Below are positions 19,141 through 27,499 of a stretch of DNA of 64,000 nt, piece by piece. Position 1 is the first letter of the stretch; each line of letters starts with the position of its first letter. The position numbers and the translations under genes are program-made. Origin of the DNA: Schlesneria paludicola DSM 18645 (GTDB lineage Bacteria > Planctomycetota > Planctomycetia > Planctomycetales > Planctomycetaceae). The notes beneath the pieces were generated by a model. It did no database searches, was not told the DNA's origin, and saw only the letters and a program-made list of their open reading frames with translations. The stretch is from the NCBI GenBank assembly GCA_945876035.1, contig CAMCMU010000005.1, forward strand, positions 81,099 to 145,098, given 5' to 3'.

Positions 19141-20157
19141 ATGGAACGGAACCTTACCGAACGACCCATGCTTGCAGACATTCAACAACTTAAGGATCGC
19201 GTTGCGGAGAAAGCCGACCTGATCCATCGGCTTAACGGCGAGATGAGCAAGGTGATTATTGGCCAAGAGCAAATGATTTCCCGTTTGCTCATTGGGCTAT
19301 TGGCGGGTGGGCATGTCCTGCTGGAGGGTGTTCCAGGACTGGCCAAAACCACGGCGATTACTTCGTTGGCGCGCGCTTTGTCCGTCCGTTTTCAGCGGAT
19401 TCAGTTCACGCCCGACCTGCTTCCCGCAGATCTCGTCGGGACGATGATCTATGTCCCATCCACAGGCTCCTTCACGACTCGCAAGGGACCGATCTTTGCC
19501 AATCTCGTTTTGGCTGACGAAATCAACCGAGCACCCTCCAAAGTGCAATCGGCGTTGCTCGAAGCCATGCAGGAGCGTCAGGTCACCGTCGGTGACGAAA
19601 CGTTTCCGCTCGAGAAGCCTTTCTTAGTTCTGGCCACACAGAATCCGATTGAGCAGGAGGGAACATATCCTCTCCCGGAAGCGCAGGTGGATCGGTTCAT
19701 GCTCAAGGTCAAGATGACATATCCTAAGCCGGCCGAGGAACGCAAGATCTTGGACATGGCATTGGACGGAACCACGAGACCGATTCAGCCGGTCTTGACT
19801 GCGGAGGACATCTTCGCCATGCAAGATGTGGTCCGCATGATTTATATTGACGAGCAGGTGAAAGATTACATTGTGTCGATCATTCGGGCCACACGTGATC
19901 CGCGTTCGTTCAAACTGGACGGGCTAGCACCCTTGATCGAGTTCGGCGCCTCACCCCGTGCAACCATCTTTTTGGGGACCGGAGCCCGGGCATTGGCCTT
20001 CCTACAAGGCAGGGCTTATGTCACACCCCAAGACGTAAAAGACGTGGCCTATGATGTGCTTCGGCATCGAGTGATCCTGACCTACGAAGCAGAAGCAGAA
20101 CAAAAAACCAGCGAAGACGTGATTCGCGAGATTCTCGCGGCCGTTCCTGTTCCGTAA
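19141..20157 (+). CDS. MoxR-family AAA+ ATPase
   Basis: 338 residues. Walker A GVPGLAKTTAI, Walker B LVLADEINRAPSKVQSALLEAM, sensor FLVLATQNPIEQEGTYPLPEAQVDRF, and the lid domain with LGTGARALAFLQGRAYVTPQDV are all in place. MoxR ATPases act as chaperones that help fold or assemble partner complexes, usually with VWA proteins encoded next to them, as here. This is the first gene of an eight-gene same-strand block. ATG 19141 used; ATG 19168 (MLADIQQL) is a reasonable alternative. Confidence 0.92.
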   Translation: MERNLTERPMLADIQQLKDRVAEKADLIHRLNGEMSKVIIGQEQMISRLLIGLLAGGHVLLEGVPGLAKTTAITSLARALSVRFQRIQFTPDLLPADLVGTMIYVPSTGSFTTRKGPIFANLVLADEINRAPSKVQSALLEAMQERQVTVGDETFPLEKPFLVLATQNPIEQEGTYPLPEAQVDRFMLKVKMTYPKPAEERKILDMALDGTTRPIQPVLTAEDIFAMQDVVRMIYIDEQVKDYIVSIIRATRDPRSFKLDGLAPLIEFGASPRATIFLGTGARALAFLQGRAYVTPQDVKDVAYDVLRHRVILTYEAEAEQKTSEDVIREILAAVPVP

Positions 20158-20168
20158 GGCAACCACCG

Positions 20169-21056
20169 ATGTCAGAACAGACCGTTGCCGAGATTCTCCG
20201 TAAGGTGCAGCGAATTCAAATCGTCGCTAACCGGTCGGTCAATGATCTACTGGCTGGGCAGTACCGTAGTGTGTTTCGCGGTCGTGGCATGGAATTTGAC
20301 GAGGTCCGCGAGTACCAACCGGGAGATGAAATTCGGACGATTGACTGGAATGTCACCGCACGTGCTGGAGCACCGTTTGTCAAACGATTCAGCGAAGAAC
20401 GAGAAATGACGGTCCTGTTTCTTTTGGACGTGTCCGCATCAGGGGCATTCGGTTCCGGGCGGCAGTCCAAACTGGACGTGATGGTCGAGATGGTCGCTCT
20501 GCTGATGTTTTCCGCGTTGAAGAACAACGACAAGGTCGGTTTGCTGCTATTTTCCAATGCGATTGAGCGTTATTACCCGCCGAGAAAGGGTCGCTCCAAC
20601 GTCTTGCGATTGATTCGGGAAATGATCGCTATCCCGCCAGTTTCTCGAGAAACACAACTCGACACGGCCCTGCAGTTTCTGAATCGCGTTCAAAAGCGGC
20701 GTGCCGTGGTCTTCCTGATCAGCGACTTTCAGGCCGTCGCATCACGACAGGCGTTAGCCTTGACGCATCGTCGACATGACTTGGTTGCCATGACTGTCTC
20801 TGACCCTCGCGAACGCGAACTTCCTAATGTCGGGTTCCTCAATCTGCGTGATGCTGAGACGGGTGAGATTGTGGAAGTGGACACCCGTCATCCCCGAGTT
20901 CGAGACCTCTTCCGAGAACAGACGACTCGTCGGGCCGAGCAACTGTCTTCACGGTTGCGGCGTACGGGAATCGACGAATTGAAGATCAGCACACAGGAAC
21001 CGTACACCATCAGTCTCAAGCGATTCTTCGAGTCACGTGAAAAACGATTCCACTAG
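20169..21056 (+). CDS. DUF58 domain protein of the MoxR/Bat operon
   Basis: 295 residues, cytoplasmic by composition. It contains the diagnostic RGRGMEFDEVREYQPGDEIRTIDWNVTARAGAPFVKRF (read in two parts), followed by a VWA-like fold with LFLLDVSASGAFG, whose DVSAS fits a metal-ion-dependent adhesion site. DUF58 proteins sit directly after moxR in most bacteria and are thought to work with the ATPase. It starts 11 bp after moxR ends. Confidence 0.88.
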   Translation: MSEQTVAEILRKVQRIQIVANRSVNDLLAGQYRSVFRGRGMEFDEVREYQPGDEIRTIDWNVTARAGAPFVKRFSEEREMTVLFLLDVSASGAFGSGRQSKLDVMVEMVALLMFSALKNNDKVGLLLFSNAIERYYPPRKGRSNVLRLIREMIAIPPVSRETQLDTALQFLNRVQKRRAVVFLISDFQAVASRQALALTHRRHDLVAMTVSDPRERELPNVGFLNLRDAETGEIVEVDTRHPRVRDLFREQTTRRAEQLSSRLRRTGIDELKISTQEPYTISLKRFFESREKRFH

Positions 21057-21079
21057 CGAAACATTGAATCCACCAAACC

Positions 21080-22459
21080 ATGAATGATTCCAAGACCAAA
21101 CCCATGCTGTCTCTGGGCGACCCGCCCGGAAAACGAGTTCTTCACGCCCAAAACCATTCGACCCGCTGGTTCTTTGTCCTGTTTCTTCTGCAACTCTTTA
21201 CCGTGGTATCGTTCTTGGCGATTGGCAGCCACCGTAACCGTCCCACGGTTAGCGGGGCGGGACTCTTGGAGACCAACGCAATGCGCTCGACCGCAATAGC
21301 CTTGGAAGATCGCGGGTTAAAATCGGAAGCCGCCGGTGTGTGGCGTGATTATCTGCATCGCAACCCGGGAGCAACCGATCGAACTGAGGTGCTTTATCGA
21401 ATGGGCTGTCTGTCCATGGAGTCGAACGACTTTAGTCAAGCGGTCACGGCGTTCGTCGGAGCCGAACAGGGGATGACCAAGGATCACGAATTCAGCAAAC
21501 CGGTGGGTCTCCGAATTATTGAATGCCTGAGACGCCTAGGGCAGTACGGGGAAGTGGGCCGCGAGTTGTCGCGACAGACCGAAACCAACGCTGATCGAAA
21601 CCGACAGGGAAACGTACTGGCAACGTTTGCCGGCGAAACATTCACGGACACGGATCTCGATCAGACGATCGAAAGAACCGTCGATCAGATTCTCGTACGG
21701 CAGCCGCCGGGGAGTTCCCAAACAACTCGCGAACAACTGTTAAAGCACTACGAATCCCCCGGAGAACGACAGCGTCAGTTCCAGGAAATTCTCCAGCGAG
21801 AACTCTTCAGCCGGCGGGCACGCGATCTGAAACTCGACCGAGAAGAATCGTTCGTTCGTTCGCAAGAATTCGTGGCGACCCAACTGCTGTCGCAAGAATT
21901 TCTTTCACGGGAACTGCGAACCATTCAGCCAACGGATGTCGATCTTGAATCGTATTACTCGACGCACCAAACCGATTATCGTCGCCCCGAATCAGCGACG
22001 CTGACTGTTCTTCCGATCGCTGAAAACCAGTCGGCCGAGGAACTGCAAAAACAGATTCTGTCGGCGGAAGAATTTCGACGACTTGCCAACGAAACCAACG
22101 GAAAAACGCCGACGGCTTCGACAACGATCGTTCGTCATCAAAGGCATTCGATGCTCGGTGACACCGAGCCGTTGTTTGATCTGATTGAAGGAGACTGGAC
22201 GAAGACCCCTCTTGCAACCAACAACGGAAAGGTGTTCGTACTCGTCGAGTCCAAGACAGCCGAAGAGACGCGGCCCCTCCGCGAAGTCCGGTTCCAGGTC
22301 GAGGCAGATTATCGACAGCGTAAACAACAGGAACTGTTACAGCGACTCTTCGCTGAATTGATGGAACTCTACGACGTGAAGATACTCGCCATGCCCGCGG
22401 AAAAAACATCAGACGGCGAGTCCGCGTCCGGTCGCAGAGGTGTGGAGACGAATCCATGA
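21080..22459 (+). CDS. Membrane-anchored SurA/PpiC-like periplasmic protein
   Basis: 459 residues. One N-terminal membrane span (WFFVLFLLQLFTVVSFLAI) anchors a large outer part. Residues ~70-160 look like TPR helices (EAAGVWRDYLHRNPGA, FSQAVTAFVGAEQG). Residues ~175-450 resemble the chaperone part of SurA plus a reduced PpiC rotamase: DTDLDQTIERTVDQILVRQ, LESYYSTHQTDYRRPESATL, then a domain ending in PLREVRFQVEADYRQRKQQELL. Such a gene is not a standard Bat operon member; its place suggests help in folding the exported Bat proteins. The stop overlaps the next start (ATGA). Confidence 0.65.
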   Translation: MNDSKTKPMLSLGDPPGKRVLHAQNHSTRWFFVLFLLQLFTVVSFLAIGSHRNRPTVSGAGLLETNAMRSTAIALEDRGLKSEAAGVWRDYLHRNPGATDRTEVLYRMGCLSMESNDFSQAVTAFVGAEQGMTKDHEFSKPVGLRIIECLRRLGQYGEVGRELSRQTETNADRNRQGNVLATFAGETFTDTDLDQTIERTVDQILVRQPPGSSQTTREQLLKHYESPGERQRQFQEILQRELFSRRARDLKLDREESFVRSQEFVATQLLSQEFLSRELRTIQPTDVDLESYYSTHQTDYRRPESATLTVLPIAENQSAEELQKQILSAEEFRRLANETNGKTPTASTTIVRHQRHSMLGDTEPLFDLIEGDWTKTPLATNNGKVFVLVESKTAEETRPLREVRFQVEADYRQRKQQELLQRLFAELMELYDVKILAMPAEKTSDGESASGRRGVETNP

Positions 22460-23508
22460 GTTGGTTCGCCCGTTCCGCGACGACTGTTGCAGTTGTTTTT
22501 TTGACCATCGCTCCGATCATCGCTCTCGTTTCGGGATGCGGATTCCTGAGCAATGCGGGGAAAAAAACAGACGCAGCGGCGAAGGCCTCCGAAGACCTAG
22601 CCGATTCCGAAGCTGTGACATCGACGATCGAACGTGGCCCCGTTAAGGTGACTGTCGAGGTCTCACCCGCAAAGCCGCGGCTGTCCGATTTACCGCAACT
22701 GAGACTCACGATTCGCGCCGAGAAGGGGGTTCGCATTGACAAGCCACCGTTCGGGCAGGCGTTCGGTGAGTTTCTCATTCGTGATTTTCACGAACCGCTT
22801 TCATCCGTTGACGGCAATCTCGAGATCACTCGCCAGGTCTATGTGCTGGAACCGACTCAGTCCGGAAAGTTGACGATTGCACCGATCGTCGTGACCTTTA
22901 ACGACGATCGACCCCAAGGGGATCACCGGCAACATTCAATCGAAACCGACGCGATCACGGTGGACGTCAGTACGGTACTGGACTCGGATGCTCCGTCGCT
23001 GGCCAACCTGCGACCAAATTCCGAGCCGGTCGAGTTACCGTCTCCGAGCAATCTGTTTTGGGGGTGGCTCGTTGGATCCACGCTGGCGACCGCCACCGGC
23101 GCGTGGATCTTTTGGCGGATCCGACATCGATCCGGGATGCGAGAAGCGGAGCTGACCGCGCAGGAACTGGCCTGGCTGGAATTGGAGCAACTCGTCTGCG
23201 CAGATCTTTCTCGGACCGACATTAAACGTTTTTATGTCGAGTTGACCGGAGTGGTGCGTCGTTACATTGAGCGTTCCACCGGCATTCACGCACCGGAACA
23301 GACGACCGAAGAATTCTTACATGAAATTGCCAGCAACAACCACTATGCCGATGCAGAGCAACAGCGATTACGAGACTTTCTTCAGTCAGCGGATCTAGTG
23401 AAGTTTGCCGGATATCAGCCGTTGGACTCCGACATTGAAGGCAGTTTCGAGCGAGCCAAACGCTTCATTGGTCTCCAATCGACAGTCCCGCAGGAGACCG
23501 CTGCGTGA
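22456..23508 (+). CDS. BatD-like lipoprotein with a cytoplasmic helical tail
   Basis: 350 residues. Signal peptide with lipobox LVSGC at the N-terminus (APIIALVSGCG), then an outer beta-rich domain (~60-180) similar to the first domain of BatD, one membrane span (FWGWLVGSTLATATGAWIFW) and a cytoplasmic helical tail with RFYVELTGVVRRYIERSTGIHAPEQTTEEFL, a pattern seen in DUF4381-type proteins of these operons. The lipobox plus later membrane span is unusual, so the Cys may not be acylated. Overlaps its neighbours by 4 bp on both sides, so translation is tightly coupled. Confidence 0.7.
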   Translation: MSWFARSATTVAVVFLTIAPIIALVSGCGFLSNAGKKTDAAAKASEDLADSEAVTSTIERGPVKVTVEVSPAKPRLSDLPQLRLTIRAEKGVRIDKPPFGQAFGEFLIRDFHEPLSSVDGNLEITRQVYVLEPTQSGKLTIAPIVVTFNDDRPQGDHRQHSIETDAITVDVSTVLDSDAPSLANLRPNSEPVELPSPSNLFWGWLVGSTLATATGAWIFWRIRHRSGMREAELTAQELAWLELEQLVCADLSRTDIKRFYVELTGVVRRYIERSTGIHAPEQTTEEFLHEIASNNHYADAEQQRLRDFLQSADLVKFAGYQPLDSDIEGSFERAKRFIGLQSTVPQETAA

Positions 23509-24575
23509 ACGGTTTGCGATTTCAAGATCCACTCTGGCTGCTTCTGTTGATTCCCGTCGTTGGCTTGGGATTACTGGCAGTGCGACGTCAGCGACGCATT
23601 GCGGTACTGTACTCAAATGTCGAATTGCTTCGCGGTTTGCCGGTCACACTGGCGCAACGAGTCCGGCGCGTTCTGCCTTGGATCCGAATTTTCGGAATGG
23701 CGCTGATCGTCGTCGCTCTCGCTCGTCCTCAACGCGGGCGTGCCGAATTTCGCATCCGCGCCGAGGGCATTTCTATTGAAATGTGCATCGATCGATCGGG
23801 TTCGATGCAGGCACTCGATTTCCCGGTGGACGGCAGAAGAGTCAATCGCTTGGAGGCCGTGAAGCACGTTTTTCGCGAATTTGTGACCGGGGCACGTGGC
23901 TTTCGAGGGCGGCCTGATGACATGATTGGACTTGTCGTGTTCGGAGGATTCGCCGATGCCAAATGTCCGCTGACGCTGGATCATGGCACCTTGATTCAGG
24001 TGCTAGAGACGGTCAAGATTCCCGAACCAATCACGGATGGCCAAGGCCGTGTGATCAATGAGCGGTTGCTCCAGGAAGAGCAGGCCACTGCGATCGGAGA
24101 TGCCGTCGCCGTCGCTGTCGATCGCCTGAAAGACGCCAAGTCAAAGAGTAAAATCATCGTCCTTCTGTCCGATGGCGAAAATACCGCTGGGGTCATCACA
24201 CCGACGGAGGCGGCGGAGACCGCTGCCGAGTTCGGCATTCGCATCTATTCCATCGGAGTTGGGTCGACGGGGACCGCTCCGTTTCCGACTGTCGATCTGT
24301 TTGGTCGAGAAGTCCTGCAGGCTCGGCCTGTGCGCCTCGATGAAGCGGCGTTGACAGAACTCGCACAGAAGACCAACGGCCGGTACTTTAACGCTCAGAA
24401 CACCGAAGCCCTTCAGCAAGTCTATTCCGAGATTGACCGTCTGGAGAAAACTGAGACGGAAGGACGGCTTTACACGGAATATCGTGAGATCTTTCAGATG
24501 CTGATGCTTCTCGGATTGATCTGTCTCTGTCTGGAAATCGTCCTGACATCAACTCGCTTTCGGTCGCTTCCCTAG
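23505..24575 (+). CDS. batA: BatA-type VWA membrane protein
   Basis: 356 residues. Two N-terminal spans (PLWLLLLIPVVGLGLLAV and a second near residue 60), a VWA domain with the metal site CIDRSGSMQALDF and DGENTAG, and a C-terminal span (IFQMLMLLGLICLCLEIVL). This is the classic BatA layout of the aerotolerance operon. The GTG start overlaps the stop of the previous gene (GTGA). It is probably held at the membrane and switched by the MoxR ATPase. Confidence 0.85.
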   Translation: MNGLRFQDPLWLLLLIPVVGLGLLAVRRQRRIAVLYSNVELLRGLPVTLAQRVRRVLPWIRIFGMALIVVALARPQRGRAEFRIRAEGISIEMCIDRSGSMQALDFPVDGRRVNRLEAVKHVFREFVTGARGFRGRPDDMIGLVVFGGFADAKCPLTLDHGTLIQVLETVKIPEPITDGQGRVINERLLQEEQATAIGDAVAVAVDRLKDAKSKSKIIVLLSDGENTAGVITPTEAAETAAEFGIRIYSIGVGSTGTAPFPTVDLFGREVLQARPVRLDEAALTELAQKTNGRYFNAQNTEALQQVYSEIDRLEKTETEGRLYTEYREIFQMLMLLGLICLCLEIVLTSTRFRSLP

Positions 24576-24591
24576 GAGTGAACTCAAGACA

Positions 24592-25620
24592 ATGATCTGG
24601 GAAACACCGGCATTACTGTTCGCCTTCTGGCTTGTTCCTGTCCTAGGTGGGCTGGTCGTCTTTGCTCATCATCGGCGTCGCGCGACGGCCCTGTTGTTTG
24701 CAGATCCCCAGATGATTGACAGGTTATTCCCCGTATTGCAGACTTCCCGAATGGGGTTGAAGACGGTCCTGCTGATGGGGGCCTTGGCCTGCCTGATCGT
24801 CGCGGCGGCTCGACCCCGATATGGTGTGTTTTTCGAAGACGTGACATCCCGCAGCGCGGATCTCTTTGTCCTACTCGATGTCTCTCGGTCGATGCTGGCC
24901 GAAGACGTGGCACCCAATCGACTCGAAAGAGCCAAGTCCGACATTCGTGATCTACTGCAGAAGCTCGCAGGAGACCGAGTCGGTTTGATTGCGTTTGCCG
25001 GCGCGCCTGTGGTGCTGGTGCCTCTGACAACCGACCACGGTTTCTTTCAAACAGTCCTTGCGGATGTCGGCCCCGGAAGCGCACCTCGGGGAGGCAGCCT
25101 GATTGGAGATGCCATTCGCAAAGCGATGGAACAAATGCAGGAAAGACAAGACCACGATCAGGCCATCGTGTTAATTACGGACGGCGAAGACCAAGATTCG
25201 TTTCCGATCGAAGCTGCAAAGCAGGCGGCGGAACGTCATATTCGAATTATTAGCGTTGGCCTCGGTGATGTCGGTGAAGGTGCCCGAATTCCGCAGCGTA
25301 AGGAGGACGGCAGTTTGAGTTTTGTGCAACATGATGGCCAAGAAGTGTGGTCAAAAATGGATCAACGGACTCTCCAAGAAATTGCGTTGGCGACGTCGGG
25401 GGCCTACGTGCCAGCCCAGACGCGCGCCTATGATTTGGGGCAGATCTATGATGAGCACCTCGTGAAGATGACCCGAGGGGAAATACGATCCGAGAAACGC
25501 AAACGCTTCCGTGAGCAGTTTCAATTGTTTGGAGGCATCGGCCTGACACTGTTGTTGCTCGAAATGATGATCTCGGAATATCGCACCGCGACGACTTCAA
25601 GAGCGGAGGCCATCCCGTGA
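24592..25620 (+). CDS. batB: BatB-type VWA membrane protein
   Basis: 342 residues with the same plan as BatA: N-terminal span LLFAFWLVPVLGGLVVF, second span MGLKTVLLMGALACLIVAAARP, VWA domain with LFVLLDVSRSMLAEDV (DxSxS) and LITDGEDQDS, and a C-terminal span FGGIGLTLLLLEMMI. BatA and BatB are paralogues that normally occur together. It ends in GTGA shared with the TPR gene. Confidence 0.85.
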   Translation: MIWETPALLFAFWLVPVLGGLVVFAHHRRRATALLFADPQMIDRLFPVLQTSRMGLKTVLLMGALACLIVAAARPRYGVFFEDVTSRSADLFVLLDVSRSMLAEDVAPNRLERAKSDIRDLLQKLAGDRVGLIAFAGAPVVLVPLTTDHGFFQTVLADVGPGSAPRGGSLIGDAIRKAMEQMQERQDHDQAIVLITDGEDQDSFPIEAAKQAAERHIRIISVGLGDVGEGARIPQRKEDGSLSFVQHDGQEVWSKMDQRTLQEIALATSGAYVPAQTRAYDLGQIYDEHLVKMTRGEIRSEKRKRFREQFQLFGGIGLTLLLLEMMISEYRTATTSRAEAIP

Positions 25621-27494
25621 AGCACTGCAAACAATCCGTCGACTTTGGAGGCATCACGAGACTCGGGCCTCTTCGCATCCCTCGTGGCTTTCCAGACCCC
25701 GTCGTAATGTTGATGCTGGTGACGGCCGGCGTTTCATTGGGATTTGGTCCGTCATCGATGGCCATCACAAAAGTCCGCGAGGGGATTCGGCACTACAAAC
25801 TGGGTGCCTACGATGCCGCAGGAAAGTCGTTCGCAGAAGCGGATGTGGCGGCTCCGGAGAATCACGTGATTGCTTTCGACCGTGCTTGTGTTCTCGCCGC
25901 TGCGGATGATGTCGAGAAAGCTCGGGATTTATTCCGTCAGGCATCACTCTCACGCGATTCGGCACTGACGGCGAAGGCCCATTACAATTTGGGTAGTCTT
26001 GCGGCCAAGCAGGGGCGTGCAACGCTCAGTCCAGATCCCCTCGCAGCCAACACAGAACAACGGCAGCAGGGGGTTGCCCAGTTGCTCACGGCGGTCGGTC
26101 ACTATCGCGACTGTCTGAAGATCGATTCGAATCACACAGATGCCAGGTACAACTTGGAGTTGATTCGACAGTTCATCAAATGGATCCAGTCACAATGGGA
26201 ACAACGCGACCGGGAGAAGACACGCCAGGAGACGGGAGTGCTCGAGTTCCTCGCCATGATTGAACAGCGACAGGCGGCACTTCGGTCGGTCACCAGAGTC
26301 CTGTCGGTTGAGCAGGATTCGCCGCAACGGCGTCAGGCGGTCCGGGACACACAGGAGTCTCAGAAGCGTCTCGAGGAAGAGATTCCGGTACTTCAAGAAA
26401 AACTGCGTCAACAACTTCAAGCACCTCAACAGCAAACATCGGCGGCCGATAAAACCGCCATGGAACAGGCTCATGAATTGTTAACCGGCTTCACCAACGA
26501 GGCTGGTGCGCGAATGCTCAAAGCGGCGGCCGAAATTGACGCCGGACGATTGCTAGACGCTGAAAATCCACAGGGGGATGTTCTGAACGCGTTGAACCAA
26601 GTGTTCATGGCCCTCTCACCTTTTACGGGTCTCCTACAGCGATCCTTGGCTGAGCAGGAGTCACTTGTTCAAGCGTCTGAATCATGGATTGGGTCCGAGG
26701 AGACTGAACCGGTGGGTGAATCAGACGACGCCGTGTTCTCCAAGAATCAGCAGGCTCGTGATGCCACACGACAGGATCACGCACCGCCTCCGAACCCTGA
26801 ACCCGCCGACACAACCGTATCTTCGCTCGATTTCGTGGACGTTGCCTGGCGACAATCTCGCGTGACTGACTGGAGTCAGATCCTGATTTTGAAGGCTCGC
26901 GCCGAGTTGGATCAGTTAAATTCTCAAGCGGCCAGCCCTCCCATCGGGGAACTAACGCCCGTCACTCCGGACACTCAACCACTAGATCCAGCGGTTAGGA
27001 ATTCGAGTGCCGAGGCCACATCCGCCGCCGACCCCGCGGCTCAGCGTGAGGCCATGAAAACGGCCTATCAAAAAGCGCTGGAACTGGGACCCATCGTGGT
27101 CCAGCATTCGGAATCGGCAACAAACCACCTGAGAAACAAAAACAGTCCTTTGTCACTTCCCGATCAACAGGAATGTTTGCGACTTCTCAAGGACATTGCC
27201 GAATCGCTGCCTCGTCAGGAACAATCTCCACCGGATCCCCAAAAGCCAAATCCGGACGGAAAGGATCCGGGTGACAAATCGCAGAACACGCCAGGTGATC
27301 CTCCCCCTCGCCAAGACAATCAACAACAGGAAAATCCATCTTCCGCAGAGAAGCCGCAGGACGGTCAGTCGGCAAAGGAGCGGGCGATTTCTGTTCTCCG
27401 TCGGGCACGAGAACGAGAACGGAAACATCGCGAGTTACAAAAACAGCTGGACCAAATGGTCGGTGGCCGCGTTCAAGTGGATCGAGACTGGTAG
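25617..27494 (+). CDS. BatC-like TPR protein with a charged coiled-coil tail
   Basis: 625 residues. A probable N-terminal membrane span (VVMLMLVTAGVSLGFG) precedes TPR-like helices (IRHYKLGAYDAAGKSFAEADV, AKAHYNLGSLAAKQG). The long middle is Gln-rich and helical; the end is Pro/Gln/Asp-rich and closes with a Lys/Arg/Glu coiled coil (RERKHRELQKQLDQM). BatC proteins carry TPRs and a similar low-complexity C-terminus. The GTG start overlaps batB by 4 bp and the BatD-E gene begins 5 bp after its stop. Confidence 0.72.
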   Translation: MKHCKQSVDFGGITRLGPLRIPRGFPDPVVMLMLVTAGVSLGFGPSSMAITKVREGIRHYKLGAYDAAGKSFAEADVAAPENHVIAFDRACVLAAADDVEKARDLFRQASLSRDSALTAKAHYNLGSLAAKQGRATLSPDPLAANTEQRQQGVAQLLTAVGHYRDCLKIDSNHTDARYNLELIRQFIKWIQSQWEQRDREKTRQETGVLEFLAMIEQRQAALRSVTRVLSVEQDSPQRRQAVRDTQESQKRLEEEIPVLQEKLRQQLQAPQQQTSAADKTAMEQAHELLTGFTNEAGARMLKAAAEIDAGRLLDAENPQGDVLNALNQVFMALSPFTGLLQRSLAEQESLVQASESWIGSEETEPVGESDDAVFSKNQQARDATRQDHAPPPNPEPADTTVSSLDFVDVAWRQSRVTDWSQILILKARAELDQLNSQAASPPIGELTPVTPDTQPLDPAVRNSSAEATSAADPAAQREAMKTAYQKALELGPIVVQHSESATNHLRNKNSPLSLPDQQECLRLLKDIAESLPRQEQSPPDPQKPNPDGKDPGDKSQNTPGDPPPRQDNQQQENPSSAEKPQDGQSAKERAISVLRRARERERKHRELQKQLDQMVGGRVQVDRDW

Positions 27495-27499
27495 AAAAC

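Noticed and set aside
18452..19141. 229-codon minus-strand ORF upstream of moxR
   Set aside because: Composition rich in Arg, Ser and Cys, no domain, and it covers the likely promoter region of the Bat operon and the palindrome.
21807..22778. 323-codon minus-strand ORF
   Set aside because: Antisense to two well-supported Bat operon genes with coupled starts.
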